DNA of 64,000 nucleotides from Pseudomonadota bacterium. GTDB taxonomy: Bacteria > Pseudomonadota > Gammaproteobacteria > Burkholderiales > Burkholderiaceae_C. The DNA is taken from NCBI GenBank assembly GCA_020161065.1, contig JAIUPH010000033.1, forward strand, positions 147,508 to 211,507, written 5' to 3'. Both the position numbers and the translations under genes were made by a program. This document shows positions 10,924 to 18,577 of this stretch, in pieces (position 1 is the stretch's first letter; each line of letters opens with the position of its first letter). The notes beneath the pieces are model-generated. The model searched no databases. It was not told the origin of the DNA and saw only the letters and a list, made by a program, of their open reading frames with translations.

Positions 10924-11700
10924 TTAAAGCGTGGCGGTCACGCCGCCGTCGACGTACAGCACGTGGCCGTTGACGAAGTTGGACGCATCGCTGGCCAGGA
11001 ACACGGCGGCGCCGATCAGGTCGTCGACATCGCCCCAGCGGCGCGACGGCGTGCGCCCCACCAGCCAGCGCGTGAACTCTTCGTTCTTGACCAGCGCCTC
11101 GGTCAGCTCGGTCTCGAAGTAGCCCGGGCCCAGGCCGTTGACCTGCAAGCCGTGCGGGCCCCAGTCGATGGCCATGCCCTTGGTGAGCATCTTCACCGCG
11201 CCCTTGCTGGCGGCGTAGGGCGCGATGCTCGGGCGGCCCAGCTCGCTTTGCACCGAGCACACGTTGATGATCTTGCCGCGCCGGCGCGGGATCATCGCGC
11301 GCGCCACCGCCTGGCCGACGTAGAACACGCTGTCGAGGTTGGTCTGCATCAGCTCGCGCCATTGCGCGCGCGGAAAGTCCTCCAGCGGCGCGCGGCGCTG
11401 CACGCCGGCGTTGTTGACGAGGATGTCGATGGCGCCGACCTCGGCTTCCAGCCGCAAGACGGCGGCGTCCACGGCCTCGGCGTCGGTCACGTCGAAGGCG
11501 GCGGTGACGACCGTGGCGCCCTGGTCGCGCAGCCGCGCCGCGGCTTCGTGCAGCTTGCCGGCGTCGCGGCCGTTGACGATGACCTTGGCGCCGGCCGCGG
11601 CCAGCCCGCGCGCCAGCGTGTGGCCGATGCCGGCGCTGGAGCCGGTGACCAGCGCGACGCGGCCGCTGAGGTCGAAGAGCGATTGGATCTGGGGGTTCAT
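10924..11700 (-). CDS. idnO: gluconate 5-dehydrogenase (SDR family)
   Basis: This 258-residue short-chain dehydrogenase is predicted to interconvert D-gluconate and 5-ketogluconate. It has the cofactor motif TGSSAGIGHTLA near residue 20, NNAGVQRRAPLEDF, and the active-site pair with YAASKG. The opening FDLSGRVALVTG and the SVQSELGRPSIAPYAASKGAVKMLTKGMA stretch are characteristic of IdnO/Ga5DH. It overlaps the upstream gluconokinase-like gene by four bases and precedes idnD by 20 bases, so the enzymes act together: idonate to 5-ketogluconate to gluconate, then phosphorylation. Confidence 0.9.
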   Translation of the reverse strand: MNPQIQSLFDLSGRVALVTGSSAGIGHTLARGLAAAGAKVIVNGRDAGKLHEAAARLRDQGATVVTAAFDVTDAEAVDAAVLRLEAEVGAIDILVNNAGVQRRAPLEDFPRAQWRELMQTNLDSVFYVGQAVARAMIPRRRGKIINVCSVQSELGRPSIAPYAASKGAVKMLTKGMAIDWGPHGLQVNGLGPGYFETELTEALVKNEEFTRWLVGRTPSRRWGDVDDLIGAAVFLASDASNFVNGHVLYVDGGVTATL

Positions 11701-12215
11701 GAGGCCTCTCGAAGATCGTGCATGCCGCGCAGCCAGCGCAGCACCTGCCGCACCTGGTCGGGCAGCGCATCATGCGCCGCCAGCGTCAGCACGTGGGGCT
11801 CGCCGGGGGGCGGCTCCAATGCCTCGAACTGGCTGCGCACCAGTTCGGGCGGGAACACGTGCCCGGGCCGGGCGGAGACGCGCGCATGCGACTGCTCGAC
11901 CGTGATGTCGATGAACACCGTGCGCAGCGCCGGCACCGCGGTGCGCAGCCGCTCGCGGTAGCGGCGCTTCAGCGCCGAGCAGCTCAGCACCGCGGCGCCC
12001 GGCTCGCCCGCCAGCAGGTCGCCCAGCCGGCCCAGCCAGGGCTCGCGGTCGGCGTCCTGCAAGGCGATGCCGCGGCGCATCTTGTCGCGGCTTTGCGGCA
12101 GGTGATGGTCGTCGCCTTCGATCAGCACCGCGCCCAGCGCGCGCGCCAGCTCGCCGGCCAGCGTGGAATTGCCGCAGCCGGCCACGCCCATCACCAGCAG
12201 CTTGGTGCCGCTCAC
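11697..12215 (-). CDS. gluconokinase-like protein with altered Walker A motif
   Basis: This 172-residue protein matches the GntK/IdnK family, which phosphorylates gluconate to 6-phosphogluconate. Family features are the P-loop region MGVAGCGNSTLAGELA, EGDDHHLPQSRDKMRRGIAL, the CSALKRRYRERLR segment and the C-terminal RPGHVFPPELVRSQFEALE. The P-loop lysine is replaced: position 16 is encoded AAT (Asn) where GKS or GKT is expected, although all other motifs are kept. This lysine normally contacts the ATP phosphates, so activity may be poor or absent unless the base is a sequencing or assembly error. GTG 12215 is chosen because it falls two bases after the stop of the upstream gene (translational coupling); it also overlaps idnO by four bases. 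Confidence 0.85.
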   Translation of the reverse strand: MSGTKLLVMGVAGCGNSTLAGELARALGAVLIEGDDHHLPQSRDKMRRGIALQDADREPWLGRLGDLLAGEPGAAVLSCSALKRRYRERLRTAVPALRTVFIDITVEQSHARVSARPGHVFPPELVRSQFEALEPPPGEPHVLTLAAHDALPDQVRQVLRWLRGMHDLREAS

Positions 12216-12216
12216 C

Positions 12217-13305
12217 TCAGTACCGCCCGGCCGTTCCGAAGGACCTGAGCGTCCCAGGACCCGCAGGGCTCCCTGCTGGGACCGGGGCAGCGAGCGAAGC
12301 GAGCGTGGGGGCTCCATTCAGCACCTCGGGGTTGACGGGCGTGGGCGGGCTGCCGGCCTCGGGGCCGTGGCCCAGCGCGGCGATGAGGTTGCGCGCGGCC
12401 AGCGCCGCCATCGCGTGCCGCGCCGGCAGCGAGGCGCTGCCGATGTGCGGCGTGAGAACGACGTTAGGCAGGTCGAGCAAGGCCGGATGGACGGCCGGCT
12501 CGCCTTCGAAGACGTCCAGCCCCGCAGCAGCGATGGTGCCGCGGCGCAAGGCCTCGGCCAGCGCCGCGTCGTCGACGATGCCGCCGCGCGCGATGTTGGT
12601 CAGCGTGGCCGTTGGCTTCATCTGCCGCAGCTCGGCCGCGCCGATGGCGTGGTGCGCGGCCGGCGAATACGGCAGCACCAGCACCAGGTGGTCGGCCTCG
12701 CGCAGCAGCGTGGCCTTGTCGACATAACGGGCGTTGACCGCGGCTTCGGCGTCGGCCTGCAGCCGCGAGCGGTTGTGGTAGATCACCCGCATCCCGAAGC
12801 CCAGGGCGCCGCGCCGCGCGATGGCCTGGCCGATGCGGCCCATGCCCAGGATGGCCAGGGTCGCGCCGTGCACGTCGGCACCGGCAAAGTGGTCGTGGAT
12901 GCCGGTCTTGGTCCACTCGCCGTGGCGCAGCGCGCGCTCGGCTTCGCCCAAGCGACGCGCCGCGGCCATCATCAGCGCGAAGCCGAGGTCGGCGGTGGTC
13001 TCGGTCAGCACCTCGGGCGTGTTGGTCACCAGCACGCGGCGCGCCGTGCAGGCCGCCACGTCGATGTGGTTGATGCCCACGCCGACATTGCAGACGGCGC
13101 GCAACTGCGGGCAGGCGTCCAGCAGCGCGGCGTCGATGCGCTCGCTGCCCGTGCTCATCACGCCGGCCTTGCCTTGCAGGCGGCGCACCAGCTCGGCCGC
13201 GGGCCAGATTTCGTCGGCCGGGTTGTCGTCGACCGCGAAGTGCTGGCGCAGGCGGCCGGGAATGTCGGCGAAGGTGGAGCGCGTGATCAGGATCGGTTCG
13301 GGCAT
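12217..13305 (-). CDS. D-2-hydroxyacid dehydrogenase (GhrB / 2-ketogluconate reductase type)
   Basis: This NAD(P)-dependent D-isomer-specific 2-hydroxyacid dehydrogenase has 362 residues. Its cofactor-binding motif is LAILGMGRIGQAIARR, and the catalytic Arg, Glu and His are in NIARGGIVDD, GLDVFEGEP and LTPHIGSAS. The family includes glyoxylate/hydroxypyruvate reductases and 2-ketogluconate reductases; the neighbouring gluconate genes favour the latter. Homologues are about 315-330 residues. Here the last 30 or so residues (after VNPEVL) are encoded by a palindromic repeat at 12230-12316 and look like an accidental extension. It is the first gene of the four-gene idonate/gluconate operon and lies just after the Nac-type promoter at 13335-13400. 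Confidence 0.88.
   Translation of the reverse strand: MPEPILITRSTFADIPGRLRQHFAVDDNPADEIWPAAELVRRLQGKAGVMSTGSERIDAALLDACPQLRAVCNVGVGINHIDVAACTARRVLVTNTPEVLTETTADLGFALMMAAARRLGEAERALRHGEWTKTGIHDHFAGADVHGATLAILGMGRIGQAIARRGALGFGMRVIYHNRSRLQADAEAAVNARYVDKATLLREADHLVLVLPYSPAAHHAIGAAELRQMKPTATLTNIARGGIVDDAALAEALRRGTIAAAGLDVFEGEPAVHPALLDLPNVVLTPHIGSASLPARHAMAALAARNLIAALGHGPEAGSPPTPVNPEVLNGAPTLASLAAPVPAGSPAGPGTLRSFGTAGRY
12230..12316. repeat. palindromic dispersed repeat read into a coding region
   Basis: The segment contains a hairpin GTCCCAG...CTGGGAC with an inner GCAGGG/CCCTGC stem (12251-12282), followed by GCGAGCGAAGCGAGCG and GTGGGGGCTCC. From memory, GCGAGCGAAGCGAGCG next to a G-run is a common intergenic repeat in Burkholderiales genomes. 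Here it lies in frame at the 3' end of the hydroxyacid dehydrogenase gene and supplies its last 30 codons up to the TGA. Confidence 0.6.
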
Positions 13306-13334
13306 GGCGGGCGTGGCGCGGCAAACGTGGGCGC

Positions 13335-13400
13335 ACTCTAGGTGCGGCCGCCGCTTCGGGCCAAGACGAATTCGCTCTGTGGCGATACGCGCGGCTTATG
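13335..13400 (-). promoter_or_regulatory. Nac-type LysR operator and sigma-70 promoter A
   Basis: Minus-strand promoter of the 2-hydroxyacid dehydrogenase/gluconate operon. CATAAG, TATCG (together CATA-N9-TAT), CAGAG and CGTCTTGG are in order. The octamer runs into -35 TTGGCC, followed by an 18-base spacer and -10 TAGAGT (13335-13340). The predicted start site leaves a leader of about 23 bases before ATG 13305. Four other promoters in the window have exactly the same layout and spacing. Confidence 0.82.
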
Positions 13401-13439
13401 GCGCCCGTGGCGGGCGGCGCCGTGGCGGGGCGCGGCGTG

Positions 13440-14363
13440 TCAGTCGTCGTCGAGCGGCCGGCCGTCGGGCGCCAGTTCGGCCACCAGCTCCAGCACGATG
13501 GCGCGCACCGCCTGGGCCGGCTCCGACAGCGCCGGCCGGTCGGACGTGCACAGCACCAGCGGCACCTCGATGCTGGGGTCGACGATGCGGCAAAGGCGCG
13601 CCTGCACGGCGGCCGCCACCGCCTGCGCGGCCGACGCCGGCAGCACCGTGGCGCCCACGCCGTTGCCGACGGCCGCCGACAGCGTGGCCGCCGACTCGAT
13701 CTCGGCCACCACGCGCGGCACCATCTGCTGGCCGGCGAAGGCCTCGTCGACGTAGCGCCGCAGGTAGTTGTGCGAACGCGGCAGCAGCAGTTCGATGTCG
13801 CGCAGTTCGGCCAGGCGCACCGGGTCGCGGCCGCCCAGCAAAGCCGCGGGGGCGACCAGCACCAGTTCCTCGGTCAGCAAGGGCTCGAAGCTCAGGCCTT
13901 GCACCAGGCTGCGGCCGCCGTAGAGCACGGCCATGTCCATGCGCCCATTGCCGACCAGCTCGCACAGCGTCGAGCCGAGGCTTTCGTTGAGATACAGCAC
14001 CACCTCGGGGTGGCGCGAGCGCACGGCCTTGAGCAGCGGCAGCGCCAGCGCCGAGGCCGCCGTGCCCGAGGCCAGCCCCACCGAGACCTGGCCCGTCAGC
14101 GCGCGGCCCGAAGCCCGCACGTCGGCGCGCGCTTGTTCCACCTGGCGCAGGATCTGCTGCGCATGGCGGTACAGCACGCGCCCGGCCTCGGTCGGGCTGA
14201 CGCCGCGGCTGGTGCGCAGCAGCAGCTGCTGGCCGAACTCGCCTTCCAGCGTGGCGATCTGCTGGCTGAGCGCCGGCTGCGCGATGTGCAGCACCTCGGC
14301 GGCCTGCGTCAGGCTGCCGACGTCGACGATCTTGATGAAGTACTTCAGGCGCCTGAGGTTCAC
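13440..14363 (-). CDS. Nac-like LysR-family transcriptional regulator
   Basis: This 307-residue LysR protein has an N-terminal winged helix-turn-helix (NLRRLKYFIKIVDVGSLTQA, AEVLHIAQPALSQQIATLEG) and a C-terminal effector-binding domain. The opening and the TEAGRVLYRHAQQILRQVEQAR linker helix are very close to Nac, the nitrogen assimilation control protein, and to the LysR at 31918-32856. GTG 14363 is preferred because it aligns with the GTG-started paralogue; a start further upstream would add a non-conserved Ala/Ser-rich tail. It is divergent from a second LysR gene and downstream of promoter A. It is one of the candidates to bind the five Nac-type sites in this window. Confidence 0.9.
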   Translation of the reverse strand: MNLRRLKYFIKIVDVGSLTQAAEVLHIAQPALSQQIATLEGEFGQQLLLRTSRGVSPTEAGRVLYRHAQQILRQVEQARADVRASGRALTGQVSVGLASGTAASALALPLLKAVRSRHPEVVLYLNESLGSTLCELVGNGRMDMAVLYGGRSLVQGLSFEPLLTEELVLVAPAALLGGRDPVRLAELRDIELLLPRSHNYLRRYVDEAFAGQQMVPRVVAEIESAATLSAAVGNGVGATVLPASAAQAVAAAVQARLCRIVDPSIEVPLVLCTSDRPALSEPAQAVRAIVLELVAELAPDGRPLDDD

Positions 14364-14452
14364 GGCGGGGCTCGGTGCGATGCCGGCGGCGGACGCCGGA
14401 TTCGAGCCGCCATTGTGGGCCGGCCCCAGCGGCACTCGCCGACAATCGCCCG

Positions 14453-15409
14453 ATGTCGGTCAACTTCAAGACGCTGCGCAGCTTCGTCGCCGCGGTCGAC
14501 GCCAGCAGCCTGTCGGCGGCGGCGGCCCGGCTGCAGCTGGCGCAGCCGGCGCTCAGCCACCAGATCGCCTCGCTGGAGAAGCACTTCCGCCAGCGCCTGC
14601 TGCTGCGCTCGAATGCCGGCGTCACGCCCACCGCGGCGGGGCACGAGCTGTACCGCCATGCCACGCTGCTGCTGCAGCAGCTGGAGCAGGCCGAGCGCGA
14701 CGTGGCCGGCCGCGGCAGCAGCCTGGCGGGCACGGTGTCGGTCGGGCTGGCGACCTACAGCACCACCTCGATCCTGTCGACGCCCTTGCTGCAGGCGGTG
14801 CGCGAGAAGTACCCCGAGGTGCAGCTCTTCATCAACGACAACTTCGGCCTCGTGCTCAGCGAGATGGTGATGGCCGGCCGCATGGACATGGCGCTGATCT
14901 ATGCGCCGACCCGCATCAAGGGCGTGGCGCTGCAGCCGATGCTGGTCGAACAGCTGTTCCTGATCGCCCCGCCCGACACCGTGCTGCCCGCCGGCTGCGA
15001 CGAGTCGGTCGCGCTCGCACAGCTCGCCGGCATGAACCTGCTGCTGCCCGGGCGCACGCACTACCTGCGGCGCCTGGTCGACGCCGCCTTCGCGCAGGCG
15101 CGGCTGACGCCGCGCGTGGCGGCCGAGATCGAGTCGGCCGCCACGCTGCGCGAGGCGATCGAATCGGGCCTCGGCGCCACGGTGCTGCCCTGGGCGCTGG
15201 CGGCCAGCTTCAGCGGCCGCGCGCCGCCGGTGGTGCGCCGCGTGGTCGAGCCCGAACTGCAGACGACGGTGTCGCTGTGCGTCTCCGACCACCTGAGCCT
15301 GACGCCGGCGGCGCAGGCCGTGAAGGCCGAGCTGGCGCAGGTGGTGGCGGCTTTCGTCGGCTCGGGCCACTGCGTGGGCACGCGGCTGCCGCCGCCGGTG
15401 CCCGCCTGA
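14453..15409 (+). CDS. Nac/CynR-like LysR-family transcriptional regulator
   Basis: This 318-residue LysR regulator has the DNA-binding helix-turn-helix in FKTLRSFVAAVDASSLSAAA and LQLAQPALSHQIASLEKHF, and an effector domain with VSVGLATYSTTS and GLGATVLPWALA. It is related to, but clearly more distant from, the two LRRLKYF-type proteins nearby. ATG 14453 is chosen because it directly precedes the conserved domain. It is transcribed divergently from the Nac-like gene at 13440-14363, with 89 bases between them and no copy of the 40-bp operator. It ends one base before the convergent aldolase gene, so its natural target could be the nine-gene operon that ends there; that is inference. Confidence 0.88.
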   Translation: MSVNFKTLRSFVAAVDASSLSAAAARLQLAQPALSHQIASLEKHFRQRLLLRSNAGVTPTAAGHELYRHATLLLQQLEQAERDVAGRGSSLAGTVSVGLATYSTTSILSTPLLQAVREKYPEVQLFINDNFGLVLSEMVMAGRMDMALIYAPTRIKGVALQPMLVEQLFLIAPPDTVLPAGCDESVALAQLAGMNLLLPGRTHYLRRLVDAAFAQARLTPRVAAEIESAATLREAIESGLGATVLPWALAASFSGRAPPVVRRVVEPELQTTVSLCVSDHLSLTPAAQAVKAELAQVVAAFVGSGHCVGTRLPPPVPA

Positions 15410-15410
15410 A

Positions 15411-16115
15411 TCAGCGCGCCGGCTGCGACAGCTGGCGCATCAGCTGCACGCCGTCGGCGACGAAGGGGTCGGCGTGGTAGTAGATGAGCTGCGCGCCCTG
15501 CGCCACCAGGTGCGCCACGTCCTGCTTCACCGCCAGCGTGCCGGCCAGTCTGCCGGCCGCGCGAATGCGCCGCAGCGTGTCGTCCACCATGTCCAGCACC
15601 GCCTGCGCGCGGCGGCCGCCGGGGGGCACGTTGGGCGAGTGGCCCATCGATTGCGACAGGTCGCCGGGGCCGACGAAGAACACGTCGATGCCGTCCACCG
15701 CCAGGATGGCGTCGAGGTTGGACACCGCCTCCACCGATTCGACCATGCCGACCAGCAGCCGGTTCGCGTGGTCGTCGGGCACGGCATAGCGGAAGTGATG
15801 CACGACCTCGCGCGCGATGGCGGCGGTGTGGATCAGCGGCACCATCAGGCCGTCGGCGCCGGCATTCAGGCAGCGCGTGATCATCGAGCGCTCCTGGTTC
15901 TGCGGCCGCACGATGCCGAAGCCGCCGGCATGGCGCGCGGCCTTGGCCATGTGGTGGATGTCTTCGAAGCCGGGCAGGCCGTGCTCGCAGTCGATGAACA
16001 CCGCGTCGGCGCCGGATCGCACCAGCTTTTCGCACAGCGTCGCCGAGACGTGGTTGGGGTTGACCATCAGCACGCTCGCGCCGCCGGCCAGCCGGTCTTT
16101 CAAGGTCTTGCTCAT
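15411..16115 (-). CDS. HpcH/HpaI-type class II aldolase
   Basis: This 234-residue TIM-barrel enzyme belongs to the HpcH/HpaI/2-dehydro-3-deoxyglucarate aldolase group, which splits 2-keto-4-hydroxy acids to pyruvate and an aldehyde with a divalent metal. Conserved features are DAVFIDCEHG (near residue 40), RPQNQE (substrate Arg), GADGLMVPLI, LLVGMVESVEAV with the metal-binding Glu, and VFFVGPGDLSQSMG with the metal-binding Asp. It is the last gene of the long minus-strand operon and follows an SDR gene by seven bases, so it may cleave the product made by the hydantoinase-like and SDR enzymes encoded upstream. Confidence 0.88.
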   Translation of the reverse strand: MSKTLKDRLAGGASVLMVNPNHVSATLCEKLVRSGADAVFIDCEHGLPGFEDIHHMAKAARHAGGFGIVRPQNQERSMITRCLNAGADGLMVPLIHTAAIAREVVHHFRYAVPDDHANRLLVGMVESVEAVSNLDAILAVDGIDVFFVGPGDLSQSMGHSPNVPPGGRRAQAVLDMVDDTLRRIRAAGRLAGTLAVKQDVAHLVAQGAQLIYYHADPFVADGVQLMRQLSQPAR

Positions 16116-16122
16116 AACGGGT

Positions 16123-16923
16123 TCACTTGGGTTTGCCGGGCCAGCCGTCGGGGGCGCCCAGCCAGCGGCTGATCTCGCCGTCCGGCCCCTGGTCGCGGGC
16201 GAAGGTGGGGCTGATGACCAGTTGCTCGATGGTCGTGCGCGCCGGCAGCGTGCAGACCAGCGCGATGGCGCGCGCCACGTCGTCGGGGTCGACCATGCGC
16301 TCGCGCTCTTCGGCCGTCGGCGGCCGCACGCGCGTGTCCATGATGGGCGTGTTCACCTCGCCCGGCAGGATGGTTGTCGAGCGGATGTTCTGGTTGCGGA
16401 AGGTGGCGTGCACAAAGCTCATCAGGTTGCTCACCGCCGCCTTGGCCGCGCCATAGGGCGCGCCGCCCAGCAGGCCCGGCCGCAGCGCCGCCAGCGACGA
16501 CACCGTGACCACCGTGCCGCCGCCCTTGGCCAGCATGGCCGGCAGCACGGCCTGGATCAGCACGTAGACGGCGTTCAGGTTGACGGCGAGGGTGGCGTCC
16601 CAGTCGTCGGCGTCGACCCACAGCAGGTTGCGCACGCGGCTGGACGCGCCGGCGTTGTTGACCAGGATGTCCACCGGGCCGAGGTCGCGCTCGATGCCGT
16701 GCACCAGCGCGCGCAGCGCGTCGCGGTCTTCCAGGTGCGCGGGCCGCGCCCAGGCCTGGCCGCCGCCGGCGCGGACCTCGGCGGCCACCGCCTCCAGCGG
16801 CGCCGGCCGGCGGCCGGTGACGACCACGCGCGCGCCTTCGGCTGCCAGCCGCAGCGCCGTGGCACGGCCGATGCCGGTGCCGCCGCCGGTGACCAGCGCC
16901 ACCTGTCCGTCGAGCGCGGCCAT
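16123..16923 (-). CDS. short-chain dehydrogenase/reductase
   Basis: This 266-residue classical SDR has the cofactor motif TGGGTGIGRATALRL at residues 12-26, the NNAGASSRVRNLL segment, catalytic Ser in VTVSSLAALRPG and the YGAAKAAVSN active-site Tyr/Lys. R34-type residues after the second strand (VVVTGRRPAPL) suggest NADP preference. The C-terminal region (TIEQLVISPTFARDQG) resembles a subgroup of SDRs found beside amino acid and hydroxy acid degradation genes. The ATG is five bases after the hyuB stop codon, so it is translationally coupled within the liv-hyu operon. Its substrate is unknown. Confidence 0.85.
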   Translation of the reverse strand: MAALDGQVALVTGGGTGIGRATALRLAAEGARVVVTGRRPAPLEAVAAEVRAGGGQAWARPAHLEDRDALRALVHGIERDLGPVDILVNNAGASSRVRNLLWVDADDWDATLAVNLNAVYVLIQAVLPAMLAKGGGTVVTVSSLAALRPGLLGGAPYGAAKAAVSNLMSFVHATFRNQNIRSTTILPGEVNTPIMDTRVRPPTAEERERMVDPDDVARAIALVCTLPARTTIEQLVISPTFARDQGPDGEISRWLGAPDGWPGKPK

Positions 16924-16927
16924 CGCC

Positions 16928-18577
16928 TCAGGCTCCCGTCCAGCCGTACACGGCCTGCGCCTGCTGCGCGCTCACCAGGCCCTGGCGGAGGTCGTTCTCG
17001 ACCAGTTCGCGCGGGCGCTGCAGCGGGTTGCCCCAGCCGCCGCCGCCGGGCAGTTCCAGCTCCAGCCGGTCGCCTGGGTTGAGCGTCAGCTTGCCTTTCG
17101 GGAACACCGTCTCGCCGTTCAGCCGCACCGCGCCGCGCGTGCCGTCGTGGCCGCCGACGACGCCGAAGCACGGGTGCTTGACGCGTTCGGTGGACAGGTA
17201 GACGTTCATCGGCCGGTCCGACAGGTTGCGCAGAACGCCGCGCTGCCCCAGGCCGCCGCGGTACTTGCCGGCGCCGCCGGAATCGGGGATCAGCTCCTTG
17301 CGCTCGGTCAGCACCGGCACCGCCAGCTCGTACATCTCGATCGGCGTGACCTTGCAGTTGGACGGAAAGCTCAAGGTGTCCAGCCCGTCCAGCGTCGAGC
17401 GGCCGCCTTGCCCGCCGTGGAAGTTTTGCGCGCTGCCGTAGGCGCGGCCGTCGGCGGTGTGGCCCTGGCAGTTGATGCCCCAGATCGGCGCCCCGCCGCT
17501 GTCGCCCTTCACGCGGTCGGGCACCACGCCTTGCAGCGCGCGGAAGATCAGGCTCGGGATCACGTGGCCGACCAGGTTGCGCGCGGCGCCCGCGGCATGC
17601 GGGTGCGGGTTGAGGATGGTGCCGAGCGGCGCGTCGTCGGTGATCGGCAGCATGCAGCCTTCGTTGTTCGGCGTGTCGGGGTCGAGCAGGCACTTCAGCG
17701 CATACACCGTGTGCGCCACGCGGTAGTGCGGCACCACGTTGATGCCGCGCGCCACCTCGGGCGAGGTGCCGGCGTAGTCGACGTGGATGGCGTCGCCGCG
17801 CACCTGCACGTCCACGCACAGCTTGACGTCACTCTCGAAGCCGTCGATCGTCACCTCGGCCTTGTAGCTGCCTGGCGGCCAGGCGGCGATGGCCTTGCGC
17901 ATGTGCGCTTCGGATCGGCCGTGGATCGCCCGGCCCAGCGCCTGCACGTCGTCGAGGCCGTACTCGTCCATGAAGCGCGACAGCTCCCGGCTCATCACCT
18001 CGTTGGCGGCCACCATGCTCTGGATGTCGCCGCGCACCTCAGCCGGCAGGCGCACGCTGGCCTCGATGACCGCGAAGACGTCGGCATTCGGCACGCCGGC
18101 CTTGTACAGCTTCAACATCGGGATGCGGATGCCTTCCTCGAACATGTCGGTCGAGTCGGGGCTTTGCGGGCGGCCGCCGATGTCGGGCAGGTGCGCAATG
18201 CTGCCGGCGTAGGCGACGATGCGGCCGCCGCGGAAGATCGGCGTCAGCATCACCATGTCGGGCAGGTGGCCGGTGCCGATGGCCGGGTCGTTGGTGGCCA
18301 GCACGTCGCCGGGCTGCAGCGTCGCCGGCGGGAAGGCCGGCAGGAAGTGGTTCTGCGCCGCCATCGGCAGCGAGGTGATGAACACCGGGATCGACCAGGT
18401 GCACTGCGCCAGCGCGCGGCCTTCGGCGTCGAGCAGCACGGTCACGTAGTCGTGGTTCTCGCGCACGATGGGCGAGAACGCGGTGCGGCCGAGCGCCGAA
18501 TCGGCCTGGTCGGCGATGAAGACCAGGCGGTCCCACATCACCTGCAGCGTGATGGGGTCGTCGAAGTCGACGGTCAT
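16928..18577 (-). CDS. hydantoinase B / oxoprolinase family subunit
   Basis: This 549-residue protein is the HyuB-type subunit of ATP-dependent hydantoinases, 5-oxoprolinases and acetone or acetophenone carboxylases. The opening DPITLQVMWDRLVFIADQ, the SIPVFITSLP and GDVLATNDPAIGTGHLPDM stretches, and the glycine-rich PGGGGWGNP near the C-terminus are family marks. It overlaps the hyuA gene by four bases, as usual for the two subunits. The substrate cannot be told from the sequence; the liv-type transporter and the aldolase in the same operon suggest an imported cyclic amide or amino-acid derivative. The length is typical for HyuB (500-590). Confidence 0.9.
   Translation of the reverse strand: MTVDFDDPITLQVMWDRLVFIADQADSALGRTAFSPIVRENHDYVTVLLDAEGRALAQCTWSIPVFITSLPMAAQNHFLPAFPPATLQPGDVLATNDPAIGTGHLPDMVMLTPIFRGGRIVAYAGSIAHLPDIGGRPQSPDSTDMFEEGIRIPMLKLYKAGVPNADVFAVIEASVRLPAEVRGDIQSMVAANEVMSRELSRFMDEYGLDDVQALGRAIHGRSEAHMRKAIAAWPPGSYKAEVTIDGFESDVKLCVDVQVRGDAIHVDYAGTSPEVARGINVVPHYRVAHTVYALKCLLDPDTPNNEGCMLPITDDAPLGTILNPHPHAAGAARNLVGHVIPSLIFRALQGVVPDRVKGDSGGAPIWGINCQGHTADGRAYGSAQNFHGGQGGRSTLDGLDTLSFPSNCKVTPIEMYELAVPVLTERKELIPDSGGAGKYRGGLGQRGVLRNLSDRPMNVYLSTERVKHPCFGVVGGHDGTRGAVRLNGETVFPKGKLTLNPGDRLELELPGGGGWGNPLQRPRELVENDLRQGLVSAQQAQAVYGWTGA

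Noticed and set aside
14364-14452. A sixth 40-bp operator between the two divergent LysR genes
   Set aside because: Neither CATA-N9-TAT nor CGTCTTGG is found there.
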